Shown here: positions 54,654-64,000 of the stretch, one piece after another
Layout of the letters: each line of letters begins with the position of its first letter
How positions within the stretch are numbered: position 1 is the first letter of the stretch
From: Cordyceps javanica
Lineage: Eukaryota; Ascomycota; Sordariomycetes; Hypocreales; Cordycipitaceae
DNA length: 64,000 bases
Direction of reading: 5' to 3'
Assembly: GCA_036850795.1 (NCBI GenBank)
Contig: JAAECO010000001.1
Span: 1,922,001-1,986,000 of the forward strand
Translations under genes and position numbers: made by a program
Notes under the pieces: generated by a model
Told to the model about the DNA's origin: nothing
Databases searched by the model: none
Seen by the model: the letters and a program-made list of their open reading frames with translations, nothing else

Positions 54654-56896
54654 TGCGCGAGGGCCCAATTCATGCCGGAGAAGCACGAGAGGAGTGCGGC
54701 AGGACCCTTGGGGGTGAACGGGGCCGAAGTCTGCTCGGCCCCGGGGCAGGGTTGGCGACTGTGACGAGGCAGGCCGTCCGGGTGGACTCGAAAGACGAGA
54801 TGAAAGCGAGCAATGGATGGAAGAAGCGCGCGCACAGAGGGCGTCGACACGAGAACGGGGGCGTCGTGGATGAAAGGCGGGCCTGCGTGTTTGTTTGTCG
54901 CGAAGCGTCGGGCTGGGGTTGCCGAGGAGTGATGCGGCGCAGGAAAAGAAAAAGTCGCGAGGCAGGCCAGAAAAGACAGGCAATGGCGCAGTGTTGATGT
55001 CGTGGCGTTGATGGCGCGGCGTTGGAGGAGGCGCTGAAGCCAGACGCGGCAGGCAAAAGCTTGATTCAAGGCGCCTTTGGAGATGGGGGCCTTTGTCTTT
55101 CGCGGTGATGGGCCTGGGTGAGTGGGACGTTTGTCGCAGTGCACAGGCGGCAGGGCCAGTAGCAGTAGCGGCAGAAGAATTGGCTGGTGCGGCGGAGAAA
55201 CTGCGCGCGGCTGACTTGGTGGTGGTGCAGTGGTGGTGGTGACGATGGGACCCGGCGAGGTACCTGATTAGGTATTATTAGACTGGGCGTGTGGCCCGTG
55301 TGGGCTTTGTTATCAAGTCTGGTTTCCAGTACGAAACCCAAAATTGGTGGGCATGAATGAAAAAAAAAGATAAAAAAGGCATACACAATTTCTCTGGGGA
55401 AAACAGACAGATGCATAGTTTATATACCCACGTACAGGTGCAAGTATCCTCGTTTTTGGTGCAGCACAAAAGCACAGCGTGGGTAGAACAACAGAGCAAG
55501 TTCAGCCAGCCTGGGCAAGTAAGTAAGTTAATGGGGGAGGAGCGCGAGTGTGAAGCGGCACCGATGTACCCTTTGGTCGTGCAAGATGTCCATGTGGTAC
55601 AACTCCGTGGGTACCTAGAGAGGTAATTGGTGCAAACGGCGACATTGCTGCCATTGGTTGGTGGTTCGTGCTCCCGCCAGCGCATAGACTTGTTCTGACC
55701 AACCACAAACACGCCATACAATTACATAGGTAAGGTAGGTGGCTAGGAAGGTAGTTGATGCTTTCGTGACCGATTTCTATCCCTAAGCACACAAACTCTC
55801 ATATATATTCTCTGTCTGATTGAATCAGTTGGCCAGCTCAAGGAAAGTACCTACCTATTATTCCGTCAAGTTGAATGCTTGTGTACCTTGGCAGAGAGGG
55901 TCATCATTCGTTGGGCCACTAAATACCCGTGAAGCCCGCTGTGGGGATCCCCGGTGCAGTGAGTGGGCGGTACGGTGGTACCAGTACCACCTGGTCATCA
56001 GGACAACCTTACTTAAGTAGTACTTACCGACTCGAGCACGTACGGAGTACTTACTGAATAAGTAGTACTTATTCTTAGGTAGGCACCTAGGCAGGTAGCT
56101 GGGTACTGAGGTACGTAGTAGACTGTACAAGTGTACAAATAGGTAGGCCATGTTCAACCTCCTTCCATCAAATCTGCAGCTACCATATATAATCAACTAC
56201 ATCCTTAACACCTCGTTTCCCAAACTGCATTTTTCAAGCACCGATCTCGCGTCAAAAATTCCAGCTCCTCTTCGCGAACAATTTCTACATAGCGCTCTGA
56301 AACCGCAACCACTTGGCATTTTCGGCCGTTTGCCGTAGTCTAGGCGCTCCGTCCCAGCACCAACCCCTGCCGTGCCACACACAAGAGCACACCCCCGTCA
56401 AGCCGACGAGATACGATGATTGTTTCTCCCCCCCTACCAGTACTGAGTACTGAGCACTGCTATTCCTGCTAACCCGTACTTATTCTTGCTTCTCTTCTCT
56501 ACTTAATATTTGTACCACTTCCTTCTGTGTTGAATCACCCTAATAGCCACGATATGGGTGCAAAATGTTTGCTCTGGGCCGCCTTCATCATCTCAGTGGC
56601 CTCTGTCTACTCTTCATGTTCGAAGCCCTACCATTGCCTTTCCGATACCACGTCAAACCCATGCCCTGCCCATTCGGCTTCCAAAGGCGGCTCGTTATGT
56701 CGATATAGCGTCATGAAGAAGAGCCCAGTGTCCAGCGAAAGCCATGGAGTAGACACGACAGTAGCCACGAGGGCTCGAAAGCCTGTATTCTGGTTGCTGG
56801 TCTTGCTATCATCAGCATACGGCACGTTGGGTGTGCCTTCTGGATCTGACTCTGCAATGGTCCGTGGCCCCGATTCATCCGATTCCATTGAGGCTG
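54654..56896. other. promoter and 2-kb gene-free, motif-rich region
   Basis: 54654-55260 is GC-rich leader/promoter of the preceding gene. 55720-55760 and 55985-56150 hold repeated TAGGTA, GTACTTA and related motifs, with a perfect 9-bp-arm hairpin at 56056-56074. The frame 56527-56991 overlaps the F-box pseudogene antisense and has no family signature. Confidence 0.5.
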
Positions 56897-57619
56897 CTAA
56901 GCGCACGTATTCCTTGTCCGTATGTTGTGCAGGTACCACTTCTGGCCCGCCTCACCGATGTCGTGCTCCTGTGCGACTTGCTGCAAGCTGATTTCGAGTT
57001 TCTGTGACACGGCGGCACCAAGTCCATGATCCTCGATAGCACGCAGTGTAGATTTCGGGCTGACCACCGCTGCCCCCTCATCCAAAAGCCAATGGCTTTC
57101 GCACAACACATTAGATAGCCAGTCATGGGCTGGTTTATGCGGATACCGGGCCTGTTTCACGGTTTCCAGATCCTTGACGACGGCGGGAAATAGCTCACGC
57201 CCTCTGGTAGGGAAGTGGTGTAGATAATTTCCAATACTGCATAGCGGCGTACCGCTGAGGGCTCCCACCTCACTCCTCCCTGCACAATGGCGCAGAAAGT
57301 GCTGCCAAAGCCACGGCGAGGACAGCCCCAGCGCCATCATATCCCAGCACTCCAAGGCTCAACGGGAGAAAATGAGGCCCAGCAGTTCATTGGGAAGGCG
57401 TTCCAGCAGAGAGGGTACCAAAGCTCTCGGTGCGTGTGTCTCGGAAGTTGGTGAGCCGCGACGATCGCCACAGTATAAAAATAACCTCAACTGGAGAAAG
57501 TCGAACAAGTAGAACCTACTCAGACTTCGAAGATTAAAAACACATTTTTGTGCCTTTGGCGTCACTATGCTGAGCACTTGCGGCGAACTCTCGGTTTGAT
57601 CAACACCTGGTGGACACAT
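56897..57619 (-). pseudogene. F-box protein, apparently interrupted by an in-frame stop
   Basis: The minus-strand frame from the ATG at 57619 reads ...RALVPSLLERLPNELLGLIFSR and then TGA (57361-57359). It continues without a frame change as ALECWDMMALGLSSPWLWQHFLRHCAGR. Together these form a good F-box (LPNELL..IFS...L......LGLSS..LW...L). The frame stays open to 56899. The TGA could come from CGA by one C-to-T change, as RIP produces. If so, this was an F-box adaptor of an SCF ubiquitin ligase or of the large fungal F-box family. A start at the downstream ATG (MECWDMMALG) would lose half of the domain. The downstream frame 56628-56939 may be its displaced C-terminal part. Confidence 0.6.
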
Positions 57620-59857
57620 TTTGGAATCATCATGGCGACGAATAATTCACAGAATATTCTCTGGCTTTATATCTGACCTCAATTGGCTGGCGAGGCGGCT
57701 GCGAACCATCTGGCTAGAGTCAACCCGCCAGACAGCGCCGCCTTTCCACAGAAGGCAGTGCGACACCTGACTGGTTCTCATATTTGCTATCAAAAAGACG
57801 AGGTGCCTCTGCCAAGTGACTTCTCAGAGAAATGATTGGGTAAAAAAATAACCAATACCAAGACAGTGTCGTGCACTGAGTGTGTTCGTAAGTCTCGTGA
57901 CTCGCAGTTGTCGCAAGTCGGCGCGAGTGTGAAAAAAGAGCGGGTGACTGGACAGGTCAATCGTTCGCACGCGAAACAACTCCGAATCAGGTTCTCGTCT
58001 TTTTCTGTTTTTAATAATGCCAGTGTGGTGTCAATGAGTCAATAACCACGAACATGGGTTGCAGAACCCGGCCAGTAATAGTAGTAATTTATGGCCAGAC
58101 AACATGCAGCAACGAAGTATATATATTGCGGTGCAAAAGCGTGGCTTGCTTGCGTGGCTTTTGCCGTGAAGTCGAGCCTTGTGTGTGATTCGTCTCGACC
58201 TGCGCTATCACGACAAAGCGCGCATGAAGCTCCACCGCGCGATGCGAGTAAATGTCCATCCATCCAAATCACAGGCATGGCTGCAGCTTTCCACTTCCTT
58301 GCAACCATGTGTCAGTGGCAAGGTTCCGGGCACATCACCGCCGACCGACGGGTTCCCTTGTTCTCTGCCCGTTTGGCAACTACTGAGTAGGCCGAGGGGC
58401 AAAGAAACAAAACATAACTTTCCATACCCATCTGGTCTTTTCCTATTCAAAGTATGGATTACGATAAGGGCAATACGAGTTCTGCCACCCACAACGGGGT
58501 GGGACAGTTGAATCTCCGTCCGCTCACCGACAAGACATGCACGCGGCAGATCACCCAACGGGTCGGCGGACGGCACAAAAGAGCCCAAGTACCTCAGTAG
58601 CCATATAAAACTCTGACATGGGTAGATATTCATGTCTGCCGGTAGCTGATCTCAAGTAGCTCGTCACCTTGGCTGCATCCAGCTTCGGGCTCTGGAGTCC
58701 CTCGATGGGCCTCGCCGGCACAGAAAAACCGATGATCTGTCCAAGACGCTAAAAATGCAGCCCTTCCACACTCTCTGACAGATGCCAAGTGTAATATGAC
58801 AATGCAGCTAGCAAGCATGGGACGGCAGAAGGGCACGAGGGAATCGAGGGATCGATGGCACACCAAGAGTTGAATAATGCGGGACAAGGGCCAGTACGAA
58901 ATACTCGCAGACTATCTCCTCCATCCGTCTTTCTTGTTCTCGCTCTTGTTCTCGCTCTTGTCCTTCCTCTTGTCCTTCTCCATCTGCTCCTTCGTCTGCT
59001 TCTCATTCTAGCCCCAAATCTTCTGCCCATCGTTATACTCCAGACCTTCCACACCATCAGAGACAGAATCCACCCTGGCACTTGTAAGTTGTCACCCTCT
59101 AGCGTCTGTCTGCAGCGGGGCTGACGCACACCCGTTTTGCCATTGTGACTCTCAAGATTAATCGACACCACCGTACATCAATACTAGTCCGCTGCTCCAT
59201 GTTGGCCAGGGTGCGGTGCGATGCGGTGCGGTGCAGTGTAATGAAGGAGGGCTTACCTCCCCTATGTCTACAATTGTAGCGATTGGACTTGTTCCTCTCT
59301 TCTTCTTCTCTTCCCTTCGCTTCCTCGCTTCCGTTTCCAACTTTTCATTCTGTCCGTTGACTAAAAAAAGGCATTGCCTTGCCAGCTGGCATCCACCTGC
59401 CAGCTGCCAACGCCGTTTGCTCGCGGCCAATCTTCATAGCAACGTCAACATTCGGGTTGCCGTGCAAACACTGCTTGGCTATGTCCGCCTCTTCTTTCAA
59501 ACACAACAATACAGGACAGAAACAAGAAAGAGCAACATTCAAAGAGACTACATATCCAGGCTCGTAACCTTGAACGGTTCTTCATCATCATTGAGATACC
59601 TTTCCATCCCAACATATAGCTCTTGCCTCTCGCCATCTGTCATTTAGAGGCTGCTCTTGGCTAGCACACAAGCTGTCCCGAACTCCTGCATCGCGGCTTC
59701 GGCTTACACGCTCGATTAGCTAAACAGTATATGTTCAACGTACTCCGAATTTCCGAAACGCTGCTCAATACTTACCCAGCGCGTCCCCGAGCCGCCTTCT
59801 GCACAGTCTGTAAACAATCGGCTCTCACGTCGTTGCCGCACAGCGGTTCGCTTTACC
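57620..59857. other. gene-poor intergenic region
   Basis: No gene is supported. A CTT/CTC-rich near-repeat (TTGTTCTCGCTC units) lies at 58930-58995. CT-rich stretches at 59280-59330 resemble promoter DNA of the next gene. Confidence 0.5.
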
Positions 59858-61766
59858 ATGGTGTACGACAGAGACCGCGGTGTTCGTGAGGCACCCGACG
59901 GCCCTCATTTTGGTCCCAGTGGCTCTCCACGTTCGCGCTTTGCAACGGACGCCACACATTGTATACAAAAGTCTGCACCTGCCCGACCGCATGCAGTCCC
60001 ATCAGCCGATGGTAAGCAACTGGCGTACTACTACCCAAAACCTCGGCTCCTGCTCTAACTTTTAAATAGCACTTATTGCTGACGACAACTTGCCAAGCAC
60101 CAAGCTGCTCATCGACCTGATATCGGAGCGAGTTTTCTGGTACATTCAGCGTGACGGTGCAGACAAGAAGCACAAGAAGCTGTGTTCCGATATAAAGCGT
60201 TGTCAGAATGGAGAATTCTCCAGTGCTGCTGATTTACTTGATCTTCATGCGAAGGCGGCAGATTTCGACAAAGCCAAGTACTCTCAACGCATGACAGTCA
60301 TTGACGATAAGCTAGTTCGTGCCATGGGCGCATGGTGCTCAAAGCTAGAACTGGTGGCGCAATCGAAGCGATTGAATGGAGATGCGCGCCACGACCTTAC
60401 ACCGCCTCCCAGCGAAACATCCTCAGAGACTAACAACATTCATGTTGAAGAAAAGCTATCTCAATTACGTGATAATCTTGAAGCCTCGATGCGCAATCAA
60501 ATAGCTGAAGGACTTCAGAAGCTGCAGCGTGAGCTCACAGATGCCTGTGACTCTCGCACTGCCGCGATACAGCACTATACCAGCCAAGAGTCTCAGAAGC
60601 TGGCTGAGACACGTAATAGTCTGGAAGTCTCTGTGCGCAATCAAATCGCAGAAGAGTCTCGAAATCTCCAGCATCAGATCAAGGATGCGTACGAATCGCG
60701 CACGGCCGCAATACAGGATCATGTCATGCAAGAGTCCCACAAGTTGCAATCCAAGATCATCGACAACTACGAATCCCAAATAGCTACACTGAAACAAGAC
60801 CTCTCCGACGAGAAGGACATTTCAAAAAGTTTGGAAGTCGAGCTGAAGAGTATGGCCTCTAGGTTGGCAGTCATCGAGGCCAACATCGAGAAACAGGCCA
60901 AGCTCTCATCTCAGTTGGATAGTGCCGTCAAGCAAGAGGCATTTATAGATCTAGAGTCGAGGCTAGCTAAATTTGAAGCATCACAGATGGCCACCAACCA
61001 GTCAGAAGATGGAAATGTAGCCGAGGATCATGAAGCCGACACGAAACTCGACAGCGCTCAGCCTAAAAAGCTGGATCTTCCCACAGCACAAAGCCTTTAT
61101 CTTGAACTGGAAGCAGAGTTGGAGGACAAAATGACACAGTTTCTATTGCAGAAAGGCGATAGGATCGTGCCCGATGAAAGGATTCTGCGTCTTGCGCAAC
61201 AAAAAGTTGAATATGAGGAAACACATCTGCAAAAGTCACTACATGTCATGGCCGAAAATTTTGGCAAATTGATGAACAAAGAAAGGGACATGCGTGCGAG
61301 TTTGGGTGTGCAGGTTAAGGCTGCTGCACAGTCGGCATTGGCAGCATCTCAAAATGTGCAGGAAATGAAAGCGGAACTTGCTAAGATCCAGACTACAAGC
61401 GACGCCAACCGCCACGATCATGCGGCGTTTACTACAAAACAAGATGCACGGATACAGAATCTTGAAGCAGACATGACATCAACAAGAACTCAAGTTCAGT
61501 CGGTAAAATGTGAGCTACAGAATTCAGTAGATGCACTGTGGTTGCGGTCAACCAATATGCACGCCTGGCAGGAGAATTTTTCCACGATCAGACTCTTTGA
61601 GGCCATTGTTCAGCACTTGAACCATTCATTCATACCTCAACATCTGTCCAATTTGGTGGAAATAAGAAGAAGAGTAGGTCATCTTGAAAGTCGATTGGGA
61701 GATGGTGTCAACAAGAAAAGAAAGATTGCAGAGCACAGCCCCGTGCCATTTCCATCTGGAAGATGA
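59858..61766 (+). CDS. coiled-coil protein with internal duplication, function unknown
   Basis: Two exons, 59858-60011 and 60070-61766, give 616 residues (phase 1 joint SAD-ALIADDNLPSTK). Exon 1 is a disordered N-terminus. Exon 2 starts with a small globular part (STKLLIDLISERVFWYIQRD, CSDIKRCQNGEFSSAADLLD). Long coiled coil follows from about residue 180 to 580. Residues about 175-260 contain an internal duplication: S(M/V)RNQIAE, then K(L/E)...L, then DA.(D/E)SRTAAIQ, with QES.KL; a third partial copy follows (NYESQIATLKQDL). The end is basic (NKKRKIAEHSP). No known family is recognised. Composition is less GC-rich than the core genes, so a lineage-restricted gene is likely. Confidence 0.68.
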
Positions 61767-62345
61767 TGTGGACCAAGGCAAAATGCTCGCTCCAGTGTTT
61801 CGGTCATCTTTCGCTGATACTATCTAAAACTTCTTTGCTTTGTTACATTTGCTTTTCGTTCGCCTTTGAGTCGTTTTCCGGGGTTTGGACATGGGTAACG
61901 GGCGTTTATACCGGTAAACTAAACAGCGCATGGGCAGCCATCGCGAGTTACTATCACTATAGATATACCACGATATGTTAATGATTGTATTATGTAATGA
62001 AAAACTGAAATTGCCATTGCGTTTTTACTTCAGGCTCATTCTCTGTCCTCCAAACTTGCTTGCATGCGTGCCTATGTAGAAGCCAGGCTGGCCAATGTCC
62101 ATCCGCAGTTGCCTAGTCACAAGCCACGTAACAATCGTGGCATATAGGAAATAATATATAAATGAGACCGGTTTCTCCTTTAAGTCTACTTGCTCTAACA
62201 TTACTTTTGTTTCCCAGCAATTCGACAGCATCGCCCAAATCTCGAAGACCAGCAAATAGATTCGGATCAACGTTCAAGGTGCGTGTTCTGGGTGTCACAA
62301 GAACTACAGATCTAACATGTAACAATACATGGACTAATACGAACA
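61767..62345. other. intergenic, includes a possible 64-codon secreted ORF
   Basis: AT-rich flank of the coiled-coil gene. The frame 62162-62356 (start MRPVSPLSLLALTLLLFPSN) begins with a signal-peptide-like hydrophobic stretch and overlaps the next ORF by 11 bases. It may be a small secreted peptide gene or chance. Confidence 0.35.
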
Positions 62346-62627
62346 ATGGGGGATAGGATGAAGCTGTCCACGCTGGTGCTAGCTGGCCTCGCCGCGTCCA
62401 CGACGGCAGCTGAACAGAGCGGCGAAGAAATCGACCCCGTCGAGTTCTGCGGCCGCCTGGGCGTGATGAAGGTTGATCCAGAAGACCTCCCGGAAGGTGT
62501 TCGAATGGAAGAGGTCCGCCTGTGTAGAGACCACCCTATGGGCTATTCCAACTATTTCGGCTGGGGCGAATACTTGCCTCATTGGTTTCCGGGGCCTCCG
62601 ACCTTTTTTTTCGAGTACCTGGAGTAG
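62346..62627 (+). CDS. small secreted protein, effector-like candidate
   Basis: A frame of 93 codons. The likely start is the second ATG at 62358, giving 89 residues: MKLSTLVLAGLAASTTAAEQ is a standard signal peptide with a predicted cut after TTA or TAA. The mature part is acidic and aromatic (EEIDPVEFCGRLGVMKVDPE, GYSNYFGWGEYLPHWFPGPP) with two cysteines that could form one disulphide. No homologue family was recognised. Small size, secretion and location in gene-poor DNA fit a lineage-specific secreted protein; a role in host interaction is speculation. Confidence 0.6.
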   Translation: MGDRMKLSTLVLAGLAASTTAAEQSGEEIDPVEFCGRLGVMKVDPEDLPEGVRMEEVRLCRDHPMGYSNYFGWGEYLPHWFPGPPTFFFEYLE

Positions 62628-63129
62628 TTGCTTCTCTGGAGCGGTCTACATAGCTGCCCGACGGCTTCAAATTGTTTTGAATGAGACTTTCGAGACATAT
62701 AAGCAAGCTATTACATATGCCACGCCAGCACCTTCAAGGTGGCAAGCCCGTTGGCTGGCCAGTTTCCTCCATGAACCATGTAGATCGAGTACCAGAATTC
62801 ACGAGCTCACACTAGAAGTGAAATCAGTAGTTAGATAGAACTAGGCCGTTTCAGAATAAAGCCAGCACCACGAACTCAAGAATCTGATTTGAAAAGCCAA
62901 ACGATTGTTGCGGCCTAACTATCTTTCTGGAACCACGTCTTAGGAATGGCCCCTGCACAGCCACACAGATTACCAGCCACATACCCACAAGCCACAGGCA
63001 AGCTTCGCGGCAAGCCCAATGTCTTTTTGCAAGGGCAACGCGAGCACAGGCGGTCGTTCGCAACTCTTCACCACTCCCTCCCAACAGACAGAACATTTTA
63101 GCCGGTTTACGTGCGCCAAACACAACAAG
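62628..63129. promoter_or_regulatory. RVB2 promoter region
   Basis: No gene is supported between the small secreted ORF and the RVB2 start. Confidence 0.45.
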
Positions 63130-64000
63130 ATGGCTGCTGTGAGTAGAGATGAGCTTAAATACTTCCTAATGGAGCTTGTTCTCGCTGCTTTTGATGCTAA
63201 TTGATGCTGCGAACTAGCCGCTCGTAACCGTCTCCGAGAGCAAAGACCTGCGCGGTCTTAACCTCATCGCGGCTCACTCGCACATTCGAGGTCTCGGCGT
63301 CGATGCCACGACCCTCGAGCCCCGTGCCGCTTCCCAGGGTCTTGTCGGCCAGGAGAAGGCGCGCAAGGCTGCGGCCGTCATCTTGCAGATGATCAAGGAC
63401 GGCAAGATTGCTGGTCGCGCCGTCTTGATCGCTGGACCGCCCAGGTACGAAATAGGCCATTTGCCCCCCTGGCCGCGACGATGGCCGTGTCGCCATCACA
63501 ACCTGCGGTTACTAACTTGAATTGCCAGTACCGGAAAGACTGCCATCGCGATGGGCATGGCCCAGTCGCTCGGCCCCGACGTACCCTTTACCACGCTCGC
63601 CTCGTCCGAAATCTTCTCCCTCGAAATGTCCAAGACCGAAGCGCTCACCCAAGCCTTTCGCAAGTCCATTGGAGTGCGCATTAAGGAGGAGAGCGAGATT
63701 ATGGAGGGCGAGGTCGTCGAAATTCAGATTGACCGCAGCGTGACCGGCACGGCCAAGCAGGGCAAGCTGACCATCAAGACAACGGACATGGAGGCTGTCT
63801 ACGACATGGGTACCAAGATGATTGACGCCATGACCAAAGAGCGCGTGATGGCCGGCGACATCATCTCGATTGACAAGTCGTCGGGCAAGATTACCAAGCT
63901 GGGTCGCTCGTACGCCCGCTCTCGCGACTACGACGCCATGGGGGTCGACACCAAGTTCCTCCAGTGCCCCGACGGTGAGCTGCAGAAGCGCAAGGAGGTT
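63130..64000 (+). CDS. RVB2: RuvB-like AAA+ ATPase 2 (reptin), 5' part (runs off the right edge)
   Basis: Exons 63130-63138 (9 nt: MAA), 63218-63444 and 63529 to beyond the window end. The protein reads PLVTVSESKDLRGLNLIAAH and HSHIRGLGVD. Walker A is GPPSTGKT, split by intron 2 (AG-T joint). Then come AMGMAQSLGPDVPFTTLASS and EIFSLEMSKTEALTQAFRKS, with the OB-fold insertion GEVVEIQIDR and the RVB2-type LGRSYARSRDYDAMG. RVB2 with RVB1 forms the hetero-hexameric ATPase of INO80, SWR1 and R2TP complexes. Walker B and the C-terminal half are outside the window. The usual Walker A GQPGTGKT is GPPSTGKT here. Confidence 0.95.

Noticed and set aside
54654..54983. N-terminal extension of the 52309-54653 gene upstream of MEAAAKTV
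   Set aside because: Arg/Ser/Pro-rich leader-like translation, and the conserved part begins at MEAAAKTV.
56527..56991. Plus-strand 154-codon frame with a hydrophobic start
   Set aside because: Overlaps the F-box remnant antisense; the hydrophobic start and Ser/Cys-rich body do not match a known secreted family.
58855..59124. Hydrophobic Leu/Val-rich 89-codon frame
   Set aside because: Arises from a CTTGTTCTCGCT-type repeat; no conserved domain.

Overview
The window is nuclear DNA from a filamentous ascomycete, most likely a Sordariomycete and probably Hypocreales. Genes carry one to five short GT-AG introns. There are two Zn2Cys6 regulators, typical Pezizomycotina housekeeping genes, CT-rich promoters, AT-rich decayed stretches that look RIP-mutated, and many TAGGTA/GGTACC-type intergenic motifs. 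No bacterial or viral features were seen. Genus-level placement would need a search.

Layout. 0-2.4 kb: start of an aldo/keto reductase (runs off the left edge), an AT-rich relic, and an MDR-family dehydrogenase. 4-17 kb: conserved core genes (Byr4/Bfa1-type cytokinesis regulator, a Zn2Cys6 regulator, GET5, cofilin, mitochondrial HSP60) with one MITE-like inverted-repeat element between cofilin and HSP60. 17-40 kb: an accessory block rich in small nuclear-looking proteins that share a Myb/SANT-like helix-turn-helix module, interrupted by a secreted S10 carboxypeptidase, a divergent Zn2Cys6 regulator carrying a frameshift, and an intron-containing tRNA. 40-54 kb: core genes again (UFD1, a secreted GH5 endoglycoceramidase-like enzyme, LIN1/CD2BP2, GAPDH, a large disordered conserved protein). 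55-63 kb: gene-poor DNA with a broken F-box gene, a coiled-coil orphan and small secreted ORFs. 63.1 kb to the right edge: start of RVB2 (reptin).

The most unusual region is 28.2-40.3 kb. Paralogous Myb/SANT-like genes lie in two divergent groups either side of a 3.8-kb gene-free centre: minus-strand genes on the left, plus-strand genes on the right. In the left group, three homologous first exons (30057-29891, 29409-29258, 28910-28756, all minus) all end in phase 2 at the same place in the domain. Only one set of downstream exons follows (28642-28415 and 28347-28290), and it is phase-compatible with all three. This suggests either one gene with interchangeable N-terminal DNA-binding half-domains (UGT1A/protocadherin-like architecture) or tandem copies that lost their 3' ends. 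Related small genes at 20.9-21.6 kb and perhaps 17.3-18.6 kb extend the family leftwards.

Exon structures were inferred by eye from splice consensus, reading phase and family similarity. Features are given as whole spans with exons listed in the evidence.
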